In this document: in pieces, positions 8,113 through 15,876 of the stretch
Layout of the letters: every line of letters begins with the position of its first letter
Numbering within the stretch: the stretch's first letter is position 1
Assembly: GCA_964473525.1 (NCBI GenBank)
Contig: CAYYPK010000066.1
Span: 1-29,654 of the forward strand
Origin: GCA-2687025 sp964473525
Lineage (GTDB): Bacteria > Poribacteria > WGA-4E > GCA-2687025
Reading direction: 5' to 3'
Length of the DNA: 29,654 nucleotides
The notes under the pieces: model-generated
What the model was told of the DNA's origin: nothing
Databases searched by the model: none
What the model saw: only the letters and a program-made list of their open reading frames with translations
Position numbers and translations under genes: made by a program

Positions 8113-10520
8113 CGCTGCTCTTCACGTGGTCGCTGGCTCTCGGCGGCTCTGGACCGCAGGTAGCGCCGCTACAGGATCCGCCGCCAGAGAAACTCGCGGA
8201 ACTCCCGTCCCTCGCGGAGGTGATCCCGGCGGAGGGCTTCATGACCGGGGCCGCGACACGCGGCCGGGCGCACGACACACGCCCGTCGAGTCCGTCAGAG
8301 GACGCGTCCGCGTCCGTCACGGTTCGCGTCGCTGGCGGGAGCCCCGTCACGGGTTTCGCGGTGTTGGGCGCGATGTGGCTCGTCGGAGCCGTGGGGCTGA
8401 GTGTCTACACGGTCTTCGGCGCTGGCTGGCTCCTACGGGTGCGGCGGAGCGCGGTGCTCATTCCAACGGAGGATCTTGTCCCCGCGTGCGAGCAATACGC
8501 CGATGAGGTCGCCGAGCTCGTTCAGCGCGTCGACGTGCGACTGACTACACGGTTGTCAGAGCCGTGCATCTACGGCTTCTTCCGTCCCACGATCCTGCTG
8601 CCCACCTGGTGCCTCGAAGACAACACTCCGCCAAACCTCGAGTACATCCTTCTCCACGAGGGAATGCACCATCAAGCGAAGGACCACTGGTTCTTGGGCC
8701 TGCGTCGCGCGATGGAGGTCCTGCTCTGGTTCCATCCCGCCGTCTGGTACGCCGGTCACAAGGCGATGGGGGAGGCGGAGAACGTCTGTGACGAGGCCGT
8801 AGTGAACCTCGCTTACGCGAACGGCACACCCTCAGCCGCGCTCGTTTATTCTTCGTGTCTCATGCGCGTGCTCGAAAGGGCGACACGGCACTCCTTCGAG
8901 GCGCTGGTGCCAGGGGTGATTCCTACCGCCGAGCGTATTCGGCGGCTTGTGCAGCAGACTGGCCCGTTCGCCAACTCCGTGTCCACGGCAGCCGTGGTCG
9001 CGGTGGCGGCCTTCGGCATCGTCCTGCTGCCAGGCGCTGGGGGACCCCACGCGTCGCTGGCGGAGGTGGGGTATGAGGCGCTCGCCAGGCAGGAAGCTCC
9101 CGTCACCGAGATACTGTTCTCGACCAAGCGGCTCGGTGACTACCACTACAATCTGTACGCGGTACGATCCGATGGTTCCGGCATCCGCCGCGTCACGCAC
9201 GACGAGTGCCACTACGAGGAGTCGAGTTGGTCTCCTGACGGCTCACGGATCGCCGCGTTCTCGTGGCAACCCGACACGGGCGGCTGGACCACGTACATCC
9301 TGGATGCCGACGGCACGATGCTACATTCACTGTGCGGCCCGGGTTGGGGTCCGAGGGGAGCGACGTGGCCGCCCGACGGCAAGTACCTCATTGCGAGCGG
9401 CCGCAGGATGCCGCGACAGGGCGGGAACGACGCGACCTACAACCTGTACCGGTTCGACGCCGACCAGTGGAAGATACACCGACTCACCGACGATACGGTG
9501 GACCGGCAGCGCGCGTCATGGTCGCCGGATGGGAAGACGGTCGCGTATCTTCGCGCTCGCGACGGCGCGTCGGGGTACGATCTGGCGTTCATGAATCCAG
9601 ACGGCACGGGCGAACGGGTCGTGCGTCACGACGGGCCGGAGGGAGTCTTCCAGTCGAGCCCGGCGTGGTCGCCCGACTCGACGCGGCTCGCGTACCTTGT
9701 GCACGGCAGGACCACCCGGCTGCCTCACGAGCTCAGGGTCATGGATGTCGCGACCCAGGAAAGTACGGTGCTGGGGTTGTTGCCTGGCAAGCTGGGGCAA
9801 CGCCGTCAGAGCGTGGCGTGGCTCCGCGGGCAGGACACGCTTGTTGTGACGGACCTACGCGAAGGCGATGTCATGCGGCGGCTGTACCGCGTGTCACTCG
9901 ATACCGGTGAGATGACCGCTCTTACGTCGGGCTTCGCGGATGCCCGTTTCCCTAGCGCGGGCCCACCCGTGGGCGGGCCTGCGAAGGCAGACACGACGCC
10001 TAAGGCTCCCGCGGTGGTGGGATCCGTGCAGCATCCTCGCACCGGTCACATGTACTACGCCGTTATAGCGGAGCGCGGCATCACGGGCGCCGCGGCGGCG
10101 GCGGCGGCTGGGAGCATGATCCGCGGTGGCGCGCCCGGTCACCTTGCAGCGGTGACCTCCGACGAGGAGGGCGAGTTCCTACTTGCGAGCTTCCCATTCG
10201 CGCACGATGGGTTCTGGCTCGGCGGACGAGGCGCTCGAATACAGCCCGAGGCCAGGCTTGCCAGCCGCCCATGGACATGGTCCACGGGCGAGGAGTGGGG
10301 GTACACCTCGTGGCTGGAGGATGAGCCGAACCGCCGCAGCGCTGTCCTCACGTGGCGCGTCACCACCACCAGCTTCGCGGCGACCAGGCCAGATCTCGCG
10401 CGGTCGCTGACGCGTCCGATGTGGAAGGGCCGGAGCGAAGCGATCCACCAGCGCGGGTTCATCGTTGAGTTCGACCCTTCGCAGGCGCCGCATGCTGACA
10501 CCCACATCGCCACGAACTGA
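8049..10520 (+). CDS. M56 (BlaR1-like) membrane metallopeptidase with PD40 propeller and C-type-lectin sensor
   Basis: Read from GTG 8049 this is 823 residues. In order: TM2 (about 9-32), a periplasmic loop, TM3 (about 98-122), a cytosolic M56 zinc protease with H-E-G-M-H (His203, Glu204, His207) and G-E-A-E-N-V-C-D-E-A (Glu244 as third ligand), and TM4 (about 314-333). Next comes a TolB/PD40 propeller (about 355-635) with repeated S-W-S-P-D-G-x-x-I/V-A blades. The C-terminal C-type-lectin-like domain (about 655-820) shows G-H-L-A-A-V-T-S-D-E-E-G-E-F-L, F-W-L-G-G and W-T-W-S-T-G-E-E-W-G-Y-T-S-W. It lacks the usual disulfide cysteines. BlaR1 proteins sense a ligand outside and cleave a BlaI-type repressor inside; here the penicillin-binding sensor is replaced. 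No blaI is next to it. TM1 is out of frame just upstream. Confidence 0.82.
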   Translation: MGSRPRTRRWLWTLAVAKPLVTLLFTWSLALGGSGPQVAPLQDPPPEKLAELPSLAEVIPAEGFMTGAATRGRAHDTRPSSPSEDASASVTVRVAGGSPVTGFAVLGAMWLVGAVGLSVYTVFGAGWLLRVRRSAVLIPTEDLVPACEQYADEVAELVQRVDVRLTTRLSEPCIYGFFRPTILLPTWCLEDNTPPNLEYILLHEGMHHQAKDHWFLGLRRAMEVLLWFHPAVWYAGHKAMGEAENVCDEAVVNLAYANGTPSAALVYSSCLMRVLERATRHSFEALVPGVIPTAERIRRLVQQTGPFANSVSTAAVVAVAAFGIVLLPGAGGPHASLAEVGYEALARQEAPVTEILFSTKRLGDYHYNLYAVRSDGSGIRRVTHDECHYEESSWSPDGSRIAAFSWQPDTGGWTTYILDADGTMLHSLCGPGWGPRGATWPPDGKYLIASGRRMPRQGGNDATYNLYRFDADQWKIHRLTDDTVDRQRASWSPDGKTVAYLRARDGASGYDLAFMNPDGTGERVVRHDGPEGVFQSSPAWSPDSTRLAYLVHGRTTRLPHELRVMDVATQESTVLGLLPGKLGQRRQSVAWLRGQDTLVVTDLREGDVMRRLYRVSLDTGEMTALTSGFADARFPSAGPPVGGPAKADTTPKAPAVVGSVQHPRTGHMYYAVIAERGITGAAAAAAAGSMIRGGAPGHLAAVTSDEEGEFLLASFPFAHDGFWLGGRGARIQPEARLASRPWTWSTGEEWGYTSWLEDEPNRRSAVLTWRVTTTSFAATRPDLARSLTRPMWKGRSEAIHQRGFIVEFDPSQAPHADTHIATN

Positions 10521-10595
10521 CCGCAGCCACGGCCCACGCGTAAGACGCCCTCTGCGGCGCTCGCCGCGCCTAGAGCAGGCGTGGCGAACTGCGGC

Positions 10596-12119
10596 TCACC
10601 GGCGCGGCCCTTGCGGCGCCACGCTTCGGTGCACCGCCGCGTGAACCGCCAACACCTCGGGGTCTTCCGGCGCTTGCGTGCGCGCCAGGTTGACCTGCAG
10701 ACGCGCCTGGTTTGCCTCCCCCATCCGGAGGTAAACGAGCGCGAGCGTCGCGCGGCGCGTCGGCGTTGGATCTGCCGTGAGGGCGCTGACGGCGAGGTCG
10801 TAGGCTAGGGCGATGTCGCGGTTGTTCAGGGCGAGGAGACGGGCGAGCGCCGCCTTGGGAGGGATCGCATCTGGAGCGACGCCGATGGCTGCCCGCAGAT
10901 CAGCCTCGGCCCCCACACTGTCGCCAAGACGCTCGCGGGCGATGCCTCGGAGCCACAGGCCGGGCGCCCAGGTAGGGCGCCGCTCCAGGGCTTCCGTAAC
11001 ACTGGCGACGGCGCGGCCGGTATCGCCACGCGCCAGCAAGGCCTCCGCCAACAGCCGGTGGCGCCGTGTGCCTTGCCGGTCGGTCGCCTCCGCGACCCCC
11101 AGTGCCTCCTCGGCGGCAGCCGGCTCCCCGAGGCGCAGGTACGCCGTCGCGGTCTCCATCGCGATGTCAGGGGATGACGGATCCGCGTTCCTGGCTATCA
11201 GGAGCCGCGCCAGAGCGTCCCGCCACTGCCCTACCGCCATCAGCGCCTTCCCCGCGCTCAGGTACTTGATGGCGGTCGCCTGGCGGAAGGCATCGCGCGC
11301 GAGCGCGGCGCCGGGAAGGTCGCCCGTTCGCCTCATCGCCCTTGCGCGCGCTGCGTGGAATGCCGGTTCGGCGGGATCCCGCTCGGACGCCTGTGTGTAG
11401 CAGCGGAGGGCTTCTGGCAGGTTCCGCGAACGTTCCCACGAGCGTCCGAGGCCGAAATGAGCAAGGGCGAACGTGGCGTCGGTCTTGATGGCTGCCGCGA
11501 AGGCTGCGCGCGCGTCCGCCGTCAGGTTTTGTCGAAGGAGGGCGTCGCCCAGGTTGTAGTGCGGCTCGGGCGCGGCGGGGCTCGCGTCCCGCGCTGCGGA
11601 GAAGCGCTCGGAGGCGCTTTCGGCGCGGCCGCGCGACAGTTCCACGAGGCCGAGACCCACGAGCCAGACAGCGGCGCCATCGCCCTGCGACAGCTCCAGG
11701 GCTCGCAGGTAATGCTCCTCGGCGGCATCCACGCGCCGCTCGCGCCTCAGTGCGTCGCCGAGTTCTCCATGGGCGAGCGCGCTGCCGGGCGACAAGGCGA
11801 CAGCGCGGCGGAACGAGTCGGTCGCCTGGGCGGTCAGCCCGAGGTTAGCGGCACACCTGCCTCGCCGGAACGCGGCGACGGCAAGCGACGGATCGGCGCG
11901 CAACGCCCTGTCGTACCCCGCCATCGCCGACACCCACTGCCCGGCGGCGTACGCCGCGTCCGCCTCCGCCAGTCCGAGGCCGGCGCCAGAATCCGATGCG
12001 CCCGACGCCGGGAACGCCGTGCACGCGAGATGGCCGACCGCCAGCGCTGTCGCCACGGCGATCGGCCATCCGCGAGTCTCACGCCCCGCCAACACGCGCC
12101 TGGCAATGCGAGACCACAT
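10596..12119 (-). CDS. exported tetratricopeptide (TPR) repeat protein
   Basis: The 507-residue protein has an N-terminal hydrophobic segment (about residues 17-35, W-P-I-A-V-A-T-A-L-A-V-G) that looks like a signal peptide or anchor. It is followed by about a dozen helical TPR repeats (A-Y-A-A-G-Q-W, A-L-R-A-D-P-S-L, A-L-A-H-G-E-L-G-D-A-L, P-H-Y-N-L-G-D-A-L, A-L-A-H-F-G-L-G and so on). The Cys after H-L-A is not preceded by a good lipobox. TPRs build protein-binding superhelices, so a periplasmic scaffold role is inferred. The ATG is only 3 bases after the stop of the upstream LamG gene and has no strong ribosome-binding site of its own, which suggests translational coupling in a two-gene operon. 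The stop lies 75 bases from the convergent M56 gene. Confidence 0.87.
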   Translation of the reverse strand: MWSRIARRVLAGRETRGWPIAVATALAVGHLACTAFPASGASDSGAGLGLAEADAAYAAGQWVSAMAGYDRALRADPSLAVAAFRRGRCAANLGLTAQATDSFRRAVALSPGSALAHGELGDALRRERRVDAAEEHYLRALELSQGDGAAVWLVGLGLVELSRGRAESASERFSAARDASPAAPEPHYNLGDALLRQNLTADARAAFAAAIKTDATFALAHFGLGRSWERSRNLPEALRCYTQASERDPAEPAFHAARARAMRRTGDLPGAALARDAFRQATAIKYLSAGKALMAVGQWRDALARLLIARNADPSSPDIAMETATAYLRLGEPAAAEEALGVAEATDRQGTRRHRLLAEALLARGDTGRAVASVTEALERRPTWAPGLWLRGIARERLGDSVGAEADLRAAIGVAPDAIPPKAALARLLALNNRDIALAYDLAVSALTADPTPTRRATLALVYLRMGEANQARLQVNLARTQAPEDPEVLAVHAAVHRSVAPQGPRR

Positions 12120-12122
12120 GCG

Positions 12123-12887
12123 TCAGCGCGCTCGCTTGATGCTGGCCCAAGTCGCTGGGAGTTTGCCGCGGGGCTGCACCGGGAGAAGGCCGAGCGATGC
12201 GCCTAGCCCGTCCTCCATGAGGGTGGCTAAGTCCGCCGGTTCGAGCGCAACGTGCCATATGGACACGTCGTCGATGAGGCCGGGGAACCAGTTGCCCGTG
12301 GCGTCCCAGACGCCACACCCGCCGATGTTCACGAAGAAGTTCGACGAGCCCCGGTTTGGGGCGCCACCGGACGTGGCTTCGATGTCGTCGACGTAGACGG
12401 CGGTGACGTCGGGGCTGGCGACGGCCGCCACGAAGTGCCACTCTCCCTGGTCGTGCCCGTAGGCGAGGGACGCCGCCCCGTTAGGCGTCCATAGGTTCAG
12501 CGTGCCGGCGGGATTGAACCCGAACTCCGGTGAGTCGTTCTGCCCGACAAGCCCGATCCGGCCGCCCACCATGTCGATGGGCTTCACCCACAGGGTGATG
12601 GTGAAGTCGGACAGTCCGTCCAGCAGCTTCTCGCCCGTCTCGACGCACGCGTCCGTGCCGTTGAATTCGAGCGCCTTGCCGAAGGCGGCGTCGTCCGTCC
12701 ACGTCGCGTTGACGAGCGTACCGTCGTTGCCGAGCCCTGACATGTCGGCGGCCGTGTCGCCCGAGCCCTCGTCGAAGAGCCAGACCCCAACGGCGTCGCC
12801 TCCGTCGATTGCTGCGTAGCCGATTCCGTGGACGAGTAGCGCGGCGACAACCGCCCCGATGTGCACAAGACGACGAGTCGTCGACAT
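12123..12887 (-). CDS. secreted LamG domain protein with RGKLPATWA tail
   Basis: The 254-residue protein starts at ATG 12887 with a perfect GGAGG six bases upstream. It has a signal peptide ending near G-Y-A-A (about residue 26). The LamG fold covers about 30-235: V-G-V-W-L-F-D-E-G-S-G-D-T-A-A-D, G-L-G-N-D-G-T-L, F-T-I-T-L-W-V-K-P, E-W-H-F-V-A-A-V, V-Y-V-D-D and the closing G-L-I-D-D-V-S-I-W. The C-terminus (V-Q-P-R-G-K-L-P-A-T-W-A-S-I-K-R-A-R) is the shared tail of this window. It is first in an operon with the TPR gene and has a promoter at 12996-13024 and a dyad in the leader. Confidence 0.88.
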   Translation of the reverse strand: MSTTRRLVHIGAVVAALLVHGIGYAAIDGGDAVGVWLFDEGSGDTAADMSGLGNDGTLVNATWTDDAAFGKALEFNGTDACVETGEKLLDGLSDFTITLWVKPIDMVGGRIGLVGQNDSPEFGFNPAGTLNLWTPNGAASLAYGHDQGEWHFVAAVASPDVTAVYVDDIEATSGGAPNRGSSNFFVNIGGCGVWDATGNWFPGLIDDVSIWHVALEPADLATLMEDGLGASLGLLPVQPRGKLPATWASIKRAR

Positions 12888-12949
12888 GTCGTACCTCCTA
12901 ATCCCTCGCGGCGCCGACCCGCATTGCGGCCGCCAGCCGCGTGCTGCGA

Positions 12950-12992
12950 CACGGCTGCTACGGCCTCACACGCCGTGTGGCTAGCAGCCGTG
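12950..12992 (-). promoter_or_regulatory. long inverted repeat at the 5' end of the LamG-TPR transcript
   Basis: An 11-bp perfect inverted repeat, CACGGCTGCTA (12950-12960) with TAGCAGCCGTG (12982-12992), encloses a nested CACAC/GTGTG repeat. The predicted transcription start (about 12989) falls inside the upstream arm, so this could be an operator at +1 or a 5' mRNA stem-loop. Confidence 0.5.
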
Positions 12993-12995
12993 CAG

Positions 12996-13024
12996 AGCAT
13001 ATAGGAATGCCGCGTCTTGCTCAA
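12996..13024 (-). promoter_or_regulatory. sigma70-like promoter of the LamG-TPR operon
   Basis: On the minus strand TTGAGC (13019-13024) and TATGCT (12996-13001) are separated by 17 bases. Each matches four of six consensus positions, about 110 bases before the LamG ATG. The remaining spacer up to 13361 holds no convincing gene. Confidence 0.6.
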
Positions 13025-13361
13025 CACTTCTCTTGTGGGCGCGGCTGCTCCAGCAGGCCGCGCGCGGACGCGTGCCGTCGGCCGGGCAATGCGGTCTCGG
13101 CGAGCGCGGGCCACCGCGCTGACAGTCACGCAGTGCGGCGCGTGATGGCCGGCCACCCATTCGCACGTCTCGCCCCATATGGGACATGTGGGGAGCGCAG
13201 GCGTGCCAGCGCGGGCGCCAATCGCGCCGACGGCGCGCGTCGTTCCCGATGTATGGTGTGCTGGCGCTCTCCGTCTCTCTGGCCCCCTTCTTGCGTTGTG
13301 TCTCACGCAGGCCACGAGCCCGCGCGGTTCGAACGGCGCGCCGGCACAGAGGAGTTGGCAC

Positions 13362-14036
13362 ATGCTGAGCGTGGAGCGTCTTGTTAGGACAACCCGCGGT
13401 GTTCTCGCTGTCGCGCTGGCGGTCGCCCCTCTCGCGGGGTGTGGCTCTCTACTGTCCCGCGAGCCAATGGTCAACCGAGCGCGGGACACGGGCGTCCGAG
13501 CGCTGGCGCGCGTCGCGGGTTCCACAAACACGGCTGGGGCACGCGCGTTGGTCCTCGTCGACGGGGATCGAGGCACCGCGACCGTGGCGACCGTGGCGTC
13601 GGTGGTTCTCCCTGTCCCGCGCCCTGTCCACGCCGTGTACGTGCGCGCCCCGGACGTCGTCGATATGGACATCTACATCCGGGAGCCTCCAGACGGCCTG
13701 TGGCGCCGGGCGCGCCGGTTCACCAACTGTCGCGGGGGCGCGCGTCTAACGCTCAAGGGGAACCCAACGCTGGACGGCGTCAGGGTACGCGTCCTGCGTA
13801 GCACGACCGACGTGCAGCTCCGCCGTGAGGAGTGGCGGGACGCGGTAGGATCTGCCGGGGACAAGGCGGCCCGGAGCCTCCTGAAGCGCGATAAACAACA
13901 CCGCGATCGGAGTCGGGAAATGACCCCTGGATGGGGCGTCCTCGAACTTGAGGCAACCACGGAGGAGCCCGTTCGGCGCCCGGTCAACTACGTGCGGGCG
14001 CGCATCTACGAGATTGAGGTGCTCGGGCCCGGATAG
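13362..14036 (+). CDS. lipoprotein with discoidin-like beta-sandwich (putative)
   Basis: The 224-residue protein starts at ATG 13362 with GAGGAG at 13349-13354. Its signal sequence ends in a lipobox P-L-A-G-C (Cys27), so lipidation and an envelope location are expected. The mature part has V-L-V-D-G-D-R-G-T, L-P-V-P-R-P-V-H-A-V-Y-V-R, I-Y-I-R-E, V-R-V-R-V-L-R-S and a terminal A-R-I-Y-E-I-E-V-L-G. This strand pattern resembles the F5/8 type C (discoidin) sandwich of carbohydrate- or lipid-binding proteins. The resemblance is weak and inferred from strand order only. It is the first gene of a plus-strand run (discoidin-like, DUF1349-like, LamG, kelch) that reads away from the LamG-TPR operon. 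Confidence 0.7.
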   Translation: MLSVERLVRTTRGVLAVALAVAPLAGCGSLLSREPMVNRARDTGVRALARVAGSTNTAGARALVLVDGDRGTATVATVASVVLPVPRPVHAVYVRAPDVVDMDIYIREPPDGLWRRARRFTNCRGGARLTLKGNPTLDGVRVRVLRSTTDVQLRREEWRDAVGSAGDKAARSLLKRDKQHRDRSREMTPGWGVLELEATTEEPVRRPVNYVRARIYEIEVLGPG

Positions 14037-14076
14037 GGCGTCGCGGTCTCGCAGAACTAGAGAGTCTGGCCGATCT

Positions 14077-14096
14077 CGCCGGCAGCTTCGCCGGCG
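14077..14096 (+). terminator. GC-rich stem-loop between lipoprotein and DUF1349-like gene
   Basis: A 7-bp perfect stem, CGCCGGC (14077-14083) with GCCGGCG (14090-14096), with loop AGCTTC lies 41 bases after the stop codon. There is no T-run, so it may only attenuate transcription or protect an mRNA end. Confidence 0.4.
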
Positions 14097-14148
14097 CGCG
14101 ACAGGTGCAAGACGCCGCCACCCCGTAGTCAGTGTCGGAGGGTTAAGC

Positions 14149-14838
14149 ATGGGATTCCCGCTGCGACTAGCCTTGGCCGTTCTCATGGTGTCGTTCGCCT
14201 CCTCACGAGCCCTGGCGCAAGACTGGGAGAGCTGGGATATCGGCGACCCAGAGCCCGGATCCTTCGACGACAACGGGGGCTCGTGGACGATCGAGGCCAA
14301 CGGCGCGGACATCTGGGCAGCGGCAGACTCGTTCCGCTACACGTATCAGGAGACGGAGGGAGACTTCGATATCTCAGCGCGCGTCGTGTCCTTCGAGGAC
14401 GTCCACGAGTGGTCGAAGACTGGCATCATGGCGCGGCAGACGCTGGACGCTGGGTCTCCCAACGTGTTCGTGAATCTGACGGGAACACACGGCGTGAAGG
14501 TGATCCACCGCGACACCCCAGGAGGCGCCACGGGGCCGGATCCGTGGGCGGCGAACGCGGAAGCCCCGGTGTTCCTGCGGATGACCCGCGCGGGCGACCT
14601 GTTCACGTCGTTCCTGTCTCAGGACGGCGCCGACTGGGAGCCGGCGGAGGTACCCGGCGCCCCAGCCGAGGTCACCCTCGCGCTGACCGACCCACTGTAC
14701 GTGGGCGTTGCCGTGACATCCCACGTGGCCGGCACGCTGATGACCGCCGAGGTGGACAGCGTGCAGGGCAGTTTCCTTGCGGTCGAGGCGCGCGGGAAGG
14801 TGGCGGCGGTGTGGGGCGCGCTGAAGGCGTCACGGTAG
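14149..14838 (+). CDS. secreted DUF1349-like (concanavalin A-like) protein with RGKVAAVWG tail
   Basis: The 229-residue protein starts at ATG 14149 with GGAGGG at 14137-14142 and has a signal peptide ending A-L-A-Q (about residue 24). The body reads W-D-I-G-D-P-E-P-G-S, W-T-I-E-A-N-G-A-D-I-W, D-S-F-R-Y-T-Y-Q, G-D-F-D-I-S-A-R-V, W-S-K-T-G-I-M-A-R and Y-V-G-V-A-V-T-S-H. This is the typical order of the DUF1349 / 'regulation of enolase 1'-like jelly roll found in secreted glycan-related proteins. It ends V-E-A-R-G-K-V-A-A-V-W-G-A-L-K-A-S-R, the shared tail. The exact ligand is unknown. Confidence 0.85.
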   Translation: MGFPLRLALAVLMVSFASSRALAQDWESWDIGDPEPGSFDDNGGSWTIEANGADIWAAADSFRYTYQETEGDFDISARVVSFEDVHEWSKTGIMARQTLDAGSPNVFVNLTGTHGVKVIHRDTPGGATGPDPWAANAEAPVFLRMTRAGDLFTSFLSQDGADWEPAEVPGAPAEVTLALTDPLYVGVAVTSHVAGTLMTAEVDSVQGSFLAVEARGKVAAVWGALKASR

Positions 14839-14929
14839 AGGACGAGGCGTGCCTGTCAGGGGTGTTTTGGACTCCTATCGAGTTGTGGCGCGCACGAGAG
14901 TAGGGTAAGGTGGCCGCTGGACCGAACAT

Positions 14930-14948
14930 GTGTAGGGACGGCTACACA
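14930..14948. promoter_or_regulatory. dyad upstream of the LamG gene at 14983
   Basis: TGTGTAG (14930-14936) and CTACACA (14942-14948) form a perfect 7-bp inverted repeat with a 5-base centre, 35 bases before the TTG start. It could be a repressor site or a small leader hairpin. Confidence 0.4.
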
Positions 14949-14982
14949 GAGTAGGCAACGCAGTATAACGAGGAGGTGCGAC

Positions 14983-15846
14983 TTGAGGAAGGTATGCCAT
15001 ACGGTTTCCGTGTACGCCGCGCTGATTGCGCTCGTGAGCGTGGCGCCCCACGTCGCCGCGCAGGATGGCCTAGTCGGGCACTGGATGCTTGATGACGGGA
15101 GTGGCGCGGTCGCGGCGGACAGTTCCGGCAGCGGCCACGACGGGGTGTTCGAGGGCGATCCTCAGTGGGCGGCCGGCGGTCAGTCGGGCGGCGCGGTGGA
15201 CTTCGACGGGGACGGCGACTACCTCCAGACGACTCTCTTCGACGAGTTGCACACTGCCGAGAACTTCACGGTGTCCGCGTGGTTCAGGACCAACGTGACC
15301 GACTCCGGCCAGCAGCACATCCTCTGGATTGGCGACGTTGGCGGCAACGGTTGGGGTGCGCAAGCCGAACTGCACATGGGCGTCAACCACTTCGGATTCA
15401 GCAACAAGCTGGTGTTCTACTTCGGGTCGGGCGCCGACACCGACGGCGAGAGCATCAACATCGTGAGCCTCGACGATTTCTCGGACACGTCTGGCTGGCA
15501 CCACCTCGCAGGCGTCGTTGAGAATGCGAACGGCCCGGTTGTCACCGGCGCGATGTACCTGGACGGGGCGATGGTGGCCCCGTTCGTCGATGGCTTTGAG
15601 ACCGGCGACGGCGTCGCGTTCCCTACCATCGATTCTACGGACACGGCGCCGGATCGAACGCCCTGGAACACGGCGTTGCGGATTGGCTCGCCGGGCGCCG
15701 CGCAGCGATGGTTCAACGGCATGATCGACGATGTCCGCGTGTACAGCCGCGCGTTGGACGCGTCCGAGATATTCAGCTCGGACACGCCCGTGGAGCCGCG
15801 AGGGAAGCTCGCCACGACGTGGGGCGCTGTCCGCGCGCGTCTGTAA
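14983..15846 (+). CDS. secreted LamG domain protein with RGKLATTWG tail
   Basis: The 287-residue protein starts at a TTG (14983). The choice is supported by AGGAGG at 14971-14976 and by a well-formed signal peptide (basic R-K, hydrophobic core, A-A-Q near residue 26). The LamG jelly roll shows L-V-G-H-W-M-L-D-D-G-S-G, S-G-S-G-H-D-G-V-F-E-G, F-T-V-S-A-W-F-R, G-W-H-H-L-A-G-V-V, M-Y-L-D-G and F-N-G-M-I-D-D-V-R-V-Y-S-R-A-L. It ends V-E-P-R-G-K-L-A-T-T-W-G-A-V-R-A-R-L. The kelch gene starts 30 bases after its stop, so the two are probably co-transcribed. Confidence 0.9.
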   Translation: MRKVCHTVSVYAALIALVSVAPHVAAQDGLVGHWMLDDGSGAVAADSSGSGHDGVFEGDPQWAAGGQSGGAVDFDGDGDYLQTTLFDELHTAENFTVSAWFRTNVTDSGQQHILWIGDVGGNGWGAQAELHMGVNHFGFSNKLVFYFGSGADTDGESINIVSLDDFSDTSGWHHLAGVVENANGPVVTGAMYLDGAMVAPFVDGFETGDGVAFPTIDSTDTAPDRTPWNTALRIGSPGAAQRWFNGMIDDVRVYSRALDASEIFSSDTPVEPRGKLATTWGAVRARL

Positions 15847-15876
15847 ACTGTCCGCGGAGCCGGGTGAGGAGCAAGG

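Noticed and set aside
12000..12119. Lipoprotein signal in the TPR protein (Cys after H-L-A)
   Set aside because: The residue at -3 is His rather than Leu or a similar residue, so it does not fit a lipobox. A normal signal peptide or anchor is more likely.
14964..14969. TATAAC as a -10 box for the LamG gene at 14983
   Set aside because: It abuts the Shine-Dalgarno at 14971-14976, so transcription would start inside or after the ribosome-binding site. There is also no fitting -35.
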